This document shows, piece after piece, positions 22,162-34,215 of a stretch of 64,000 nt of DNA. The notes beneath the pieces are model-generated. The model was not told where the DNA came from and ran no database searches. It was given only the letters and a program-made list of their open reading frames with translations. The stretch comes from Absidia repens (Eukaryota; Mucoromycota; Mucoromycetes; Mucorales; Cunninghamellaceae). The stretch spans positions 248,001 to 312,000 of the forward strand of contig MCGE01000031.1 of NCBI GenBank assembly GCA_002105175.1, written 5' to 3'. How positions within the stretch are numbered: position 1 is the first letter of the stretch; each line of letters opens with the position of its first letter. Both the position numbers and the translations under genes were made by a program.

Positions 22162-23984
22162 ATGAAAATCTATGAAACAAAGGAAAATGTTACATCCAAC
22201 AATCAACAGAGCCCGATCGTGATAAATGTTACTTCTATCAATGAAAAAAGAGAACCACCCATAACTACAGATATTCAACGAAATGAAATGCATTTATTAG
22301 AAGATGATGATTCTTACCATAAAGAATATCGTCACTGGATCACCCCATTTTCTACCTTTATAGAACACGACAACCATCGCAGAAGTAGAAATTACGGCGA
22401 CAATGACCTTTACGTTGAGGAAAGAGTGTTCGACGACGATATACAGTCACAACAATTTTATCATAAACAGCCAGTAGGTTGGTATATGATATTTCGGTCA
22501 GGCTTAAAGCCGTTCAGTGTAAAGCGGTGGCCAGTGGTGACAACGTATATATTAATGATCATGATGTTCTTAATATTGTCTGGTGAGCTGCTACTGAGTC
22601 AACAAATATCAAGTATGATGTAGAAAAATGAGAAACAGAAAATATCAGTACATAATGGCGCTAAAAAAAAATTGTAAACCTCCTTATGGCATGTAATCCT
22701 CGTTTTAGGTGAATTCATAGAATTGGATCCTTTCAACATTATGCTCGGACCTTCAATTCAGGTGAGCCTTTTTTTTTTTTTTTTTTTTTGCCGCGTGAAT
22801 GTTTCCTTTACCCCCCCCCCTTTTTTTTTTCTTTCGGTTTACTCATTAATTTTATACAGATACTCATTCAAACAGGTGCAAGATTCCCCCGTGTATGCGT
22901 GCGACGCAGGCCATGCCGCCACATGAACGATACATATGCCTCAATACAACCCTTTCGGTGATGCCTGATGGAGTGAGTCCTGGAGATCACTCCAAGTTTC
23001 CCCCGTCGACTGCATTGGAGCTCTTGCATCCTATCCCTAGTACCGCTAATCCTGCCTTTCTAAACGCCTCCTGTTCATTACAAGATATATGTGGAATGAG
23101 CGGGTTTTCATCTACATCAGAACCTGATCAATCCTTTCGGTTTTTTACTCCCTTGTTTGTCCATACTGGTATCATTCATTATTTTATCAATGTCTTTCTC
23201 CACTGGTTGCTCGTTATGGATTTGGAACGGGTAATGAATCCAATACGGTTTGCTGGTAAGTGCTTTTTATCAATAGTTTGGACATACTATCATCTCATTA
23301 TGCTAACTAAAGTTTATTTTGAAACACAGTTGTTTATCTTTTATCTGGACTATTTGGAAATGTCTTTGGGGGAAGTCTTTCTTCAACTATTCATCGTAAG
23401 TCGAAGGTCTCCGGGTGTAGTTATTGTGGATAATTACGTGTGCCTGAAACTTTATATTTTGTTTTTAACAGCATCAATGGGGTGCAACCCTTCCTTATTT
23501 GGTCTCTTTGGTTGCTCAGTTATCGACATCATACTCATGTGGCGAATCATTGGTCAACCGTCTAGACACTTGATAAAAATTGCTGTGATTATTGGTATGT
23601 GATATCCCAAAAGGTATATGGTATTATCATTAGACTCACCTTTTTGCCTTTTTTTTTTTTTTTTTTAAAGCTTCCAGCTTCCTGTTGGGATTACTACCTG
23701 GGTAATACTCAAAGAATGAATGAGGGGAATAGGGCATACGATGTAGGCTGATGGCTGACATTTTTATATTGATGATGATTTGGATTTATAGTGTGAACAA
23801 TTTGACTCAGTTAGGGGGACTGATTGGTGGGTTACTTGTCGGCGCGGTTACTATGCCGGCGGTGTATTATTCAAAGACATATCAAATAGCAATCTGGTTC
23901 TGCAGGCTAATAACGATGTCCATTTATACCGTCCTCGTCGTTATCCTCGTGCGCAACTTTTATCAAACCGACACCTCTGGCTAG
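22162..23984 (+). pseudogene. Rhomboid-family membrane protein, catalytically dead and frameshifted
   Basis: Exons: 22162-22612, 22709-22761, 22860-23255, 23330-23395, 23472-23594, 23671-23701, 23792-23984. The junctions close to a 437-residue protein only if one base is restored in the C-run at 22886-22890. The frame before the run reads LIQTGARF and the frame after it reads PPCMRATQAM; rhomboids normally continue as GARFxPCM. The layout is a cytosolic N-terminus, a first membrane segment (VVTTYILMIMMFLILSGEL), a long lumenal loop, then a rhomboid core (RFFTPLFVHTGIIHYFINVF, LERVMNPIRFAG). Rhomboids are intramembrane serine proteases with Ser in GxSGxxFG and His in HxxGG. Here these read GCNPSLFG (Asn for Ser) and NNLTQLGG (Gln for His), so no protease activity is expected. 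It may be a decaying paralogue, or a functional pseudoprotease whose missing base is a sequencing error. Confidence 0.72.
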
Positions 23985-24775
23985 GTGAAATTATTTGAAT
24001 TGAAATAAATATATATTAGAGAATTGGTATAGTTATTATTTCCTCTTTATTATTCTTAGTCAAAACATGTTTTATTTTTTTCCGTCTATACACTGAAATA
24101 AAAAATCACTATTTTGCCAATATTCTACTACTACCTGTGTATTGCCGTGTCTGATGATGTATATAATAGCAATATCTATGGGTGTACAAGGTTTTTATCA
24201 ATAAAATATGGGGAATTTAAAATAAATTCTAATAAATGGGTGTGTAGTTATTCTAATTAGTGGAATGATGGGAAAGGAGAAATGTGGACAAATGGGCATA
24301 AAAGCTAAATTACTGCGTGGGATTATGAGCAAACAAGGACGAAGCGTACTGTATGTGTTGTGTGAAAGCAGGGAAAAGTAGGTAAATGAGTGTGACTATA
24401 ATCTATCTAGTACAATAATGTTGGCAAAGGCAGACAAAAATATGTGAAGCTAGTTTATTGGATTGAACAATTAAGGGATAGACAGACAATACACGTGAGA
24501 AGCCAGTCAGTTAGGCAGATAATGCCCCCCAAAAAAAACGCATGTAAATCAAACATAGAGGGTAGTGCGTTGAGATCATATGTCAAAATAGTACAGATAG
24601 GTCTAATATAGGATGATTTCCGCAAAGTCAAATTTATTGCAATGAGACAACGATAATAATAATATATACTAACGATAAAAGCACTATAACTATAACTATA
24701 ACTAAAACTATAACCATAACCATAACCATACCTAAAACTAAAATATAACCATAACTATAACTATACATAAAAAAT
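23985..24775. other. Convergent 3' flanks with a hexamer repeat
   Basis: The 3' flank of the rhomboid-like gene (AATAAA near 24004) and of the Chs4/Skt5-like gene. At 24685-24765 a degenerate array of ATAACT/ATAACC hexamers abuts the Chs4-like stop codon. No gene seen. Confidence 0.5.
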
Positions 24776-25591
24776 CTACATAATGGCACAATCCACAGAG
24801 CTGGAGGTGACTTGCTTTGGTGCCTTGATTTTTGTTTTTTCGGGTAAATTAAGTCGTTCGGCCGCTGGTGCATAACCTTTTGAAGCAGATTTTCCAAACC
24901 ATTCGAGAGCGCGGGCATAATCAGCAGCCACTCCAATACCACTTTCATAATGAGTTCTAAAAATAAAAAGAGCAACCAATGTTAATTTTATGTGATAAAA
25001 TAGATATTAATTATTTTAATTCACTTACCCTAAGGCGAATTCAGCTTGAGCCAAGCCATGACTTGCAGATCGTTGACACCATTTAAAAGCCAGTTCATGA
25101 TGAGGAGGAATTGCTAACCCAGGTACGCCTTGTAAGTAAAATCTTGACACGTCCAGCATGGCTTGAGCATGACCTTGTTCCGCGGCCTTACTATAGTTTT
25201 CAAAAGCAATTGATCTATCCTGCACTTGATCCAAAAGTCCATATTCATACACTTTGCCGAGTTGATGGTAGGCGCTGACAAGTCCAGATCGGTGTGCCTT
25301 GAGAAGATACTGCATCGCCATCGTCACATTCTTTCTTGATGCCAGACAATCACGTTCCATGCCAAGGGCTTCAATATCATCCGAATAGACGCAACTCAAA
25401 TCAAAAGATGCCTGTGCACTGTCATCCGAGGTTGCATCCGCTGCCGATTTGAGATACTCCAATCCTTGCTTAATGTTGACTTTTTGGCCGAGCTGTCCAC
25501 GGAGTAAGATTTTCGCCATTTTCTATCATCGTTGTCCATCATCCAAAAAAATAAGGCGGGGGGGGGAGAGGTGAAAAGAAGTCAGTCCACC

Positions 25592-25625
<34 letters not shown>

Positions 25626-28244
25626 ACATAAACCATCACCCAATACTTACATAATTAGCCAAAACGTGACCTTGATGAGCAGCCAACTTGTAATTTGTCA
25701 ATGTTTTCTTGTAATCCCCGCGATCTTTCCAGTAACGGGCCACCTGATAAGAAGCTTCCACCCATCCATGTTTAGCAGCGACACGGAGGCACTTGAATGC
25801 TTTTTCATGATTGATGCCTTGATATATCAGCCCCACACAAGCATGGTCGTTGGTTGCATGCCACATTCCCTTGATATATAGTGCTTCGGGGTACCCACTA
25901 GCTGCTAGTTTTTCAATCCAGTATTCCGCCTCTTCCAAAAGTCTTCGCCTTGTTTTGTCAATTGTCGGTGATGATGCCGCTGCTACTGCTGCCGCTGTTG
26001 CTGCTGTTTTCCTTTTGTGTCCCCCGTTCGTTGTATGATCCTTTGTTTCATAAATCGATGCCACCTGTAATAAATACTTGCAATACGTCATCTGGACATC
26101 TTTATTGTTGGTTTTGTTGGCCATGCGACGGTATGTTTTGATGGCATCCTTGTCGTGTGTCAAACTGAAAGATGCAATGCTGAGTCTTGATTTGGTCGAT
26201 GTGGAAGTGCTGCTATTTGGCATAAATCCAGGTAACGTGGTAGTGTCATCTTGAGCAGGAGGTGGGGGTAAATGATGTTGTAAGGAGATCATGCTAGAAC
26301 TATATTGTGGATGATTCGTCGCAAATGCAGGGCGCGGAGGTGGTGGACGAGTAAGACTGGCGTCATAAATGCTGCTATTACCGCTGGTAACACTGATGCT
26401 GCTTCCACAATTGTTGCTTTGGTCGAGTGCCAATGTCGATAGTCGATGATCCAAAGCACCAGGTCGGGCGCCGTTTGAGGTTACCGTAGTATACATTGTT
26501 CCAAGATCCTGTAAATCGCGTCGCGGGTTGTGAATCATCGCCGAAGGTTGATCTGAAAAGCGTCGGTGCTGCTGCTGTTGCTGCTGTGCTTGGTACGGTT
26601 CCTGAAACATGGACGAGTGAATACTGTTGCTTGCCAATGTAGTATAGGATGCAGATGAGCGGAGATGACTTTGGTGTTGCTGAGCACTTGATTCTGCTCC
26701 ATTTGGACCAGCGTTGGAAGGAGAATGAGTGATGTCCAATGCTGAATTGTTGCTTTCGAGAGCATGTCGTACCACAAAAAGATCATTGCAAGACTTGTAA
26801 GAAGTGAAGGTAGGACCACTGCGAGTTCGGTTTCCATGACGTTGCAAGTGAGCAGGAAGACCACCACCAAGGCTGCTGCTTCCAATGGTATCCACCTCTG
26901 ACAGGGTGTCGCTGACTGACATTTCTTCCTTTGATGATCGTCGTCGAATACTTTGAAAGGGTTGTACAGGTCGATGTTGAGAAGACCAGCTATGATGTTT
27001 GTTGTTGATGGTGATGGGACTATTCATGCTAGAGGCGCTCCGGACTGAACCAGTTTCAAAAGAGATGGGTGAGCCTTGCTGCGTTGAAGAGTACGCGCCA
27101 TTATTTCCGATAGATGTATAATGCTGTTGACCAGGTGGCGAGAGAGAACCTTGTGTTGCCACTGATGCTGCTGGACTTGGCAATCTAATGGTAGACTTTG
27201 TTGTTTCGACTTTCAGTTGGTGCTGAGAAGTGGGGTTGATGTTCAATGCCGCTGCCAGAGTCGCCTGTTTATCGGTAGGTGTATCGCTGAATGGTGTATT
27301 TGTAGTAATATCATATCGTTTACTAAACCGCCAGTCTTTGGATTGTTGCTGTTGCTGCTGCTGTTGTTGCTGCTGTTGCTGTGTTGGTTGGTTTTTTGTT
27401 GGAACTGGAGAATGAAGAGAGAGACTTAAAAAAAAAAAAAAAGAGTAAGATTTGCCTGTTTAGAGTATTTTAAGCTCCGGTATTTTTTTATATTTTATGT
27501 ATACTTTGGAGAAGTTTCCAGCGTGCTAGTATTTGGGGTGATGATTTCTACTGATGATGGAGTTGTACATGATGAAGGCTTAGATGGAGTGTCGTTAAGA
27601 TTCAGATCCAGATCATCATGTGTTGAAGTTGTTGATGGTGAAAACGTATTTGTTTTTGTTGCCTCTTTTGTCGATGGCGCTGTTTTCTGAGAATCAGGGG
27701 CAGGGCCAAACTGGTCATCCAATAAACGTTCGATGATTGCCTGAAATCGATCTTGTTGTTGATTAAGTGTGGCAGGAGTACTAGGCCGGCTACTATTGTT
27801 ATCATCATCTTGATCCTCCTCTTCGTCTTCAGGGTGTGGTGAAGGAGGAATGTCACTTTGTTCCGCAATAGGTTCCAAAGCTCCGTGAGTAAAGTATGGT
27901 GTGGTTACATTGATAGGTAGACCGGGTAATGCTCGACTCGTCGATGACAGCGCTGGATTACTCATCGGTGCTTCTTCAGTATCACTACCTTCATCACTGT
28001 CATCCAAAGAAAGTTGGAAAACTTGAGGAGACGATGAGGGTAAGGTAGTGGTAGCTGTTGGAACTGATGATGGTGGTGATGATGATCCATTCAACGCAGT
28101 AATAGTCGCTGAGGATGGCTGTAATATTTGACGAGATGGCACTTTTTCAATAGTGACCATGCGTTTAACAGGCACAATTGGTGTTTGATGATGTTGACTT
28201 GTCGTTGGGCGACGGTATTGGTTATTTGAGAGTAAAGACGACAT
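24776..28244 (-). CDS. Chs4/Skt5-like chitin synthase activator with Sel1 repeats and a CaaX box
   Basis: Four exons (minus strand): 28244-27505, 27424-25651, 25522-25029, 24956-24776; 1,062 residues in frame. The first 700 residues are low-complexity Ser/Pro/Gln-rich sequence with a Gln run (about 27395-27350). The C-terminal third is a chain of Sel1-like (TPR-related) repeats, for example YPEALYIKGMWHATND, WVEASYQVARYWKDRGDY, SAYHQLGKVYEYGLL and HAQAMLDVSRFYLQG. The last four residues are CAIM, a CaaX prenylation signal. Yeast Chs4/Skt5, which targets and activates chitin synthase III at the bud neck, has the same Sel1 plus CaaX design. I infer a membrane-anchored activator of chitin synthesis at growth sites. 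It is longer than yeast Chs4 because of its N-terminal extension. It is divergently arranged with Sec61. Confidence 0.88.
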
Positions 28245-29123
28245 TTGCAGAAAAATATTGAGAAGAGAAAAAAAAATAAAAATGTAAGAATAGCAAATAA
28301 AATAAAAAAGTCGCTTTGCTTTGCTTTTAGGTCACTGAGTACCCGCCCTCATTTTGTATGTTTGTTTTTATGCGACATACTTGATTTGGGTTTAAAATTC
28401 CCATTTTTATCACACACAAACATACACACACCAGGATCCGCCATACTCTCCACATTGATCGTTCACATTCTTTGTTTCCAACATGGTATTTTAATTGTTT
28501 GTAGAGGAGCTATAGTGAATGCATATAACTATATACCGTATAAAAAGGGCGATAAGTGTTTGATAATGCTAAACTAATATCAAGGCAAGAGTATTAATAG
28601 GGAGGAAAGGGGAGGCAGCGTGTGCCCAGAATAAATTTGGATATTCATTTCTTGAGTGGTCAAATGAGTGGCCTATTTTATCTCAAATTTATCCAAACAT
28701 CACGTCTACCTATCCGTTACGGTTCAAACTACAAAACAGTTTCTATTGAAAAAGTCAGTTATATCCCAAAAATTACATGCACTTCACAACAAACGATAAA
28801 AGCAAGTTGGGGGTTACAGTATTAAGGTGGAATTGAAAAATGCGTGGGAGAGAACACTCTGAGAACCCAACAGTGCAACAGTGAACGCTCTGTAATGAGT
28901 GACATTTATGGCGTCGTTTCAATGTAAGAACTGATCAACAGAGGTGGATTCATTTGATTGGCTTAAATGTCGCTGAGTGTGCAAAACACCATAAAAATTA
29001 ACCCAGCTAAAATTTATATTTGACATTTCTTCTTGTTCCTTCCACTTTTTTTTTTTAATACTTTCACCCCATCCCTTTCCCTTTTTTTTTTTTTTATACA
29101 TACATTCACTCACACAAGACAAG
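28245..29123. promoter_or_regulatory. Divergent promoter region, Chs4/Skt5-like gene and Sec61
   Basis: About 880 bases between head-to-head genes. No joinable exon. T-tracts at 29048-29056 and 29083-29095 lie just before the Sec61 start. Short open frames across the region show no domain. Confidence 0.4.
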
Positions 29124-31012
29124 ATGGGTTGTAAGTTTATACGAATAAATGGTTGCGTGGATCGCTTGAGCGGGAAATCATCTACTAACGATGTATTTAT
29201 ACTAAATTCCTTCATCTAGTCAGAGTATTACATCTCGTACAGCCCTTCATGGCTGTGCTGCCTGAAATTGCACAACCCGATCGAAAGGTAAGAAGAAGAA
29301 AAAGACATCCATGTAGGAATAGGATATACACTTGATGGGGGGGGGAAGAGTTGATGAGGTGCGCTCTCGTCTAAATCAGTCCTTTGTCACCGAGTTGTTT
29401 ACCAATATATGCTTTCAACTTCATTTGACTTATTCACTCTTTATGTTTGTCCTTTATATAGGTTCCCTTTAACCAAAAAGTAATGTGGACTGCAGTGACG
29501 TTGTTTATTTTCTTGGTGATGTCTCAAGTGCCTTTATATGGTATCATGTCTAGTGATTCTTCTGATCCTTTATTCTGGATGCGTGTGATTCTTGCCTCTA
29601 ACCGTGGTACTCTTATGGAGCTTGGTATTACCCCCATTGTGACTTCTGGTATGATTATGCAATTGTTATCTGGTGCCAATATTATCGAAGTGGATTATAG
29701 TTTGAAGGAAGATCGTGCCTTATTCAGTGGTGCTCAAAAACGTAAGTGACGTGACAAAGAATATTAGTATGTGTTGGGCTATATTGTGATTTCAGAGGTC
29801 ATTAAATGGCACTTTTTTTGTTTTAGTTTTTGCCATGATTATTGCTTTTGGTCATGCTACTGTATCTGTATTGACTGGATTATACGGTAGCCCTTCTGAA
29901 ATCGGAGCTGGTGTCTGTTTATTGTTGATCATTCAATTGGTTGTTGCTTCTTTGATCACCATGTTGCTGGACGAATTGTTGCAAAAGGGTTATGGTCTCG
30001 GTTCTGGTATCAACTTGTTTATTGCCACCAACATTTGTGAAACCATCTTCTGGAAGGCGCTCTCTCCTACCACTATCAACACTGGTCGTGGTGACGAATT
30101 TGAAGGTGCTTTGATCTCTTTGGTTCATCTCGTTATGAGCCGCAAGGACAAAACCCGTGCTCTCAAGGAAGCCTTCTATCGTACCAATTTGCCCAATGTC
30201 ATGAGCTTGCTGTCTACTCTTGTTGTTTTCTTGGTTGTCATCTATCTTCAAGGTTTCCGTGTCGAATTACCCGTCAAATCCAACCGTCTCCGTGGCCAAC
30301 GTGGTACCTACCCCATCAAACTCTTCTACACCTCCAACATGCCTATTATGTTACAATCTACTATGACCTCCAACATCTTTATGATCTCTCAAATGTTGTA
30401 CAAGCGATTTGAATCCAACATCCTCGTCCGTCTCCTTGGTGTATGGGAACCTGCTGAAGGTACCTCTCAATTGTTTGCTCGTGGCGGTATTGCTTATTAC
30501 TTGTCTGCTCCTCACAGTTTGACTGATGCTCTTTTGGACCCTATTCACACTGTGGTGTACATTGGCATCATGTTGACTGGCTGTGCTTTACTCTCCAAAA
30601 CATGGATCGAAGTCTCGGGTTCTTCCCCTCGTGATGTTGCTCGCCAATTAAAGGATCAACAATTAGTGATTGCAGGTTACCGTGATACTTCCATGTACAA
30701 GGAACTCAAGCGCGTCATTCCTGTCGCTGCTTCTTTTGGTGGTGCTACTCTTGGTGCTGTTTCTGTGTTTGCTGATATGATTGGTGCCATTGGATCTGGT
30801 ACTGGTATTTTATTGTGTGTCACCATTATCTTCCAGGTAAACGAAAGAAATGTTTGAATAGAGAATGAAAAGCGTATATTTGATCATTACTGATCATCAT
30901 CGCTTTTTTTTTTTTTTTTTTTTTTTTTTTTCTACTCTAGTACTTTGAAATGTTTGTCAAGGAACAAATGGAAAGTGGTGGTGGTATGGAAGGCATGATG
31001 ATGGGCCAATGA
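29124..31012 (+). CDS. SEC61: Protein transport protein Sec61 subunit alpha
   Basis: Five exons: 29124-29130 (only ATGGGTT), 29220-29287, 29462-29741, 29827-30836, 30941-31012; 478 residues, the standard length. This is the ten-helix channel of the ER translocon. The start [19 protein letters not shown] is characteristic. Other signature segments are [13 protein letters not shown] (lumenal plug region), [55 protein letters not shown] and [20 protein letters not shown]. It ends [12 protein letters not shown], then a Met/Gly-rich tail. Codon usage is visibly more biased than in neighbours (many ...C-ending Thr, Ile and Asn codons), as expected for high expression. The last intron has about 28 consecutive T before its acceptor. 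The call is firm. Confidence 0.97.
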
Positions 31013-31665
31013 TTATTTAGTCTTAGTTAGCCTGCCTAGTTTAGATTGATGATGAACTTTTTCCTCCCCCCATATTCATATACATCACAATTTGTATATA
31101 CATTATTATTATTATTATTATTATTTGCTTTAGTTTACTTTTCTCCATTCCCTCTTTATTTGATTATTATTACAACTACGAAAAAATTCAACTCAATAAA
31201 AAGCAATTATTTGTAAATCTATAATCACACTTGTCTATTTTGTTATATACACTTTTATAGGTATCTACGATTTTATGACCCTCTTGTTTTTCGTGATATC
31301 ATTGACTTCTATTCGATTATATGTAGCACACTGACACATTTTTATTACTATCAATACAAACTCACTTTCACTCAGACAGTCAGTATCATGCATCATCCAA
31401 GTATCAGTGTGTTTTCTATTGCACATGCGCACCATTTCTATAGCATCACTCTCACCATCTACACGACCTATAGTTTTCCAAATAGTACTATTTGTAAACG
31501 CACAAAAATTGTTTTTCATAGTAAAAAGAGTATATATCTTTATTTCGGATCGTAAAAAAAAAAAAAAAAAAAGTGTACTATGAACAATGAAACGACTAAA
31601 ATATGGGTAAAAACTAAAAAGAATGAAGAGGGTTAAACTAAATACATTGATATCGCTGGTTGGAT
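31013..31665. other. Convergent 3' flanks
   Basis: The Sec61 3' flank contains an ATT microsatellite (31103-31123) and AATAAA near 31195. The rest is AT-rich, with an A-tract at 31555-31571. No gene seen. Confidence 0.4.
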
Positions 31666-32239
31666 TTATTTTGCTGACTGTTTGTAGTTGCTTGTATCCA
31701 GGATTTGCTTTCCACACATGGCGCAGATACCCTTTTTGTAACTACAGGCTAATGGCGTTGGGAGAATACATATATGATACAATAGTAAATCGGATCAGTA
31801 AAATGCAATAAAGCCAGTAGCAGCACTTTTTTTTTCATCACTTACACTGACAATAATGAGCTTTTTCTTGATGGACTTTCGATTTGCACAACTTGCACTT
31901 TGCTTCATATGGGTTGAACCTACATCATTAAAGAGGTATGATGAGTATATGAGTGCAGCTTTACCTATTACTTATCCAATATATACCTTAGTTTTGCCGA
32001 CTTTGATAGCAGTTTGTTTTGATTGACTTTTCTACCCTCTTGACCAGCTACAGTGTCATTAAAGTTTTTGCATAGTACATGAACAGAAAAAAAAAAAAAA
32101 AAAGATCGATTAATCTCAATTCTCACCCTTGTTTCCTTTGTTTTATCGCAGTACCTTTAACATTTTTAGCACCATCTTTCCACTTATCTGGGGCAGCCAA
32201 TAGAGTACCGACCTTCTTTTCGCACTTCTTACACACCAT
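31666..32239 (-). CDS. CRIPT-family cysteine-rich protein
   Basis: Four small exons (minus strand): 32239-32155, 32047-31987, 31919-31846, 31748-31666; 100 residues, the size of CRIPT. The N-terminus MVCKKCEKKVGTL and the C-terminal block HYCQSCSYKKGICAMCGKQ followed by LDTSNYKQSAK match the family closely. Four CxxC pairs (CKKC, CKLC, CQSC, CAMC) would bind two zinc ions. CRIPT is conserved across eukaryotes; it was first described as a PDZ-binding partner of PSD-95 and is also linked to the minor spliceosome in animals. The C-terminus here ends SAK and lacks the vertebrate PDZ ligand, so the nuclear role is the more plausible one in a fungus. It is convergent with Sec61. Confidence 0.92.
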
Positions 32240-32509
32240 ACTGTTGGTTGAATATATATATAAAAAAAAGGAAAATCAGAAAGAAGGAAATAAATATCAA
32301 ACCTTTTTTTAAAAAAAAAAAAGCGAAATAATTTTGCGCTCCGTCTGCGTACCCGTATTTTCAGATACTTTTCTGCAAAAGGCGTTTACAAATTGCTTTT
32401 ACATCGATAAATTTTGGGCCTGACTTGCTACTTTTCATGTATTAATTGTCAATCATACAATAAAATAGTTCAAGTCATAGTGGGTTACTATGTAGTATAC
32501 CATGAGACT

Positions 32510-33116
32510 CACAGTGGAAAAAAAAAATCGGTGAATCAATCTGAATCAAAAGCACCGCCTGAAATTGAATCAATTTAGATTGAAGATGATACATTTTGAT
32601 TTATCAGTGATGATCATGTCGCCTATGTCCATGGAAGGTTCAATTGATGTATATTTTGACAAAGATTCCCCAATCAGGCTATAGATGAAGATATTGTATG
32701 AGTTATCTTTTTACAATCCTTCCCGCCTCGCCCCATTCATACGAGTATTCACAAATACAACATGTCTACTGTGAGTATTTCTCTTCCACAATACAACAGT
32801 ACTATATCCTACAAAAAGCAATATAATACATACCCTACAAAAACAAATCAACACATACCCTATAATGTATTTAACACAAAAACAACACGTATTCCACAAA
32901 AACAATGTACACAAATATTTTTTCAAATGTGATTTTCTTTATTACGGTGATAAGATGGCAAAATAGACAGTAATAGTAAAATAAAAGACAATACATAATA
33001 ACATATAAGAGATGAAGAGGATACTAAGATGAAGGGGCAGATGATAGGAATGATGTGCATACTAAAATAATGAGTATTAAGCTCACTAGTGTGAAGAGGG
33101 GATGATGATGAGCGCT

Positions 33117-33120
<4 letters not shown>
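32510..33120 (+). repeat. Direct repeat R1
   Basis: Left member of a ~600 bp direct repeat. It starts near CAGTGGAAAAAAAAAATC (about 32514) and includes GATGAAGATATTGTATGAGT, CTACAAAAAGCAATATAATA, ATTCCACAAAAACAATGTAC, TTTTTCAAATGTGATTTTC and AGGGGCAGATGATAGGAATG. It ends before a ~30 base A-tract (33122-33151). By eye it is about 85-90 percent identical to R2, with indels in the CATACCCTACAAAA tandem units. Confidence 0.75.
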
Positions 33121-33154
<34 letters not shown>

Positions 33155-34089
33155 TGTGCGGGTTTTAATTTCTATGCTATGAGAATAACATAAGATATAA
33201 TAACATTGTATAAAATCAGTAAACTTTTGTAATTTTGATTGTGATGTCCCTTACAAGAATTCGAGCTCACGCTCAATATCCTCAAAATCATCATCTTCAA
33301 TTGTGACTCGATCATCGACATTGGTACTGCTGCTTCCTTTAGTCATGATGTAGCTGCTCTCGCTTCTACTTCTTTTGCTCTTGTTTTTGTTGCTGCTGTT
33401 GCTGGTCCCTTTTTTGCTACTGTTTCTTATATTTATTAAATAAGTGGGACTTGTTATCAAGTACTGTGGCACTTTTGGGTGATTTTTTATTTCTGTTCCA
33501 ATGTATTGCCTTATATTAATGTGATTGTATGTGTGTATGTAAAAATAGGACTGCTGAATATGATAGGTGAATGTGTTGGTATACAACATTAACCATGTCA
33601 CTAATCAGAGGATGACTGATTCACATCAAATAAAAGTAATAAATATTTTCATTTTATTTTCGACTTTCTATTTTTTTTTGTTTCACAACAAAATAACCAT
33701 TAAACCAAGTTACTTTCTACCAAAAAACCCAATAATATATATTGTGTTTTACCACTAGTCCATGCATATATTTAACTATCTTGTGAAATGGCAATTTATA
33801 TCACTTTATAAAAGAAAAACTGTTAAAAATCAATTACTAAAATTAGAAATACCATTCAGGCCATTAATTTCTGTCCATTAAGACCATCTTAATATTGTTA
33901 GTCCATGTGTACCAAACAATTATAATCATCTACTTCAATATATCTAAGATATTTCAAATAAGATCAATAAACCTGTGAAGATATTAAGACATGAAAACTT
34001 TCCAATTATATATTTGATGAAATTTCAGTCAAGCCAAAAACGAAAGAAGCAACCGTCAAAACAAAAATGGTCATTACACAGGCTTCGGA

Positions 34090-34215
34090 GCTTAAAGCGG
34101 TAAAAAAATTTGGGCTCCGCTCGCACTGCCCTCTGGCTCCTTTGGGCAAAAGCGCGGCGTAGCCGCGCCTCTCCCGGCGCTTTTTTAGCGGATTTCTATG
34201 TTTTTTTAGCGGTAT
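34090..34215. repeat. GC-rich hairpin island
   Basis: An abrupt GC-rich patch in otherwise AT-rich DNA. The stem GCGCGGC/GCCGCGC (34152-34158 with 34162-34168, loop GTA) competes with AAAAGCGC/GCGCTTTT (34148-34155 with 34177-34184). TTTTTTAGCGG occurs twice (34181-34191 and 34202-34212), and AAAGCGGTAAAA at 34094-34105 is near-complementary to it. It resembles a mobile GC cluster or a transposon end. Confidence 0.6.

Noticed and set aside
34148..34188. Hairpin plus T-run as a bacterial intrinsic terminator
   Set aside because: The context is a eukaryotic nuclear genome with no upstream gene ending there. It is better described as a GC-rich hairpin island.
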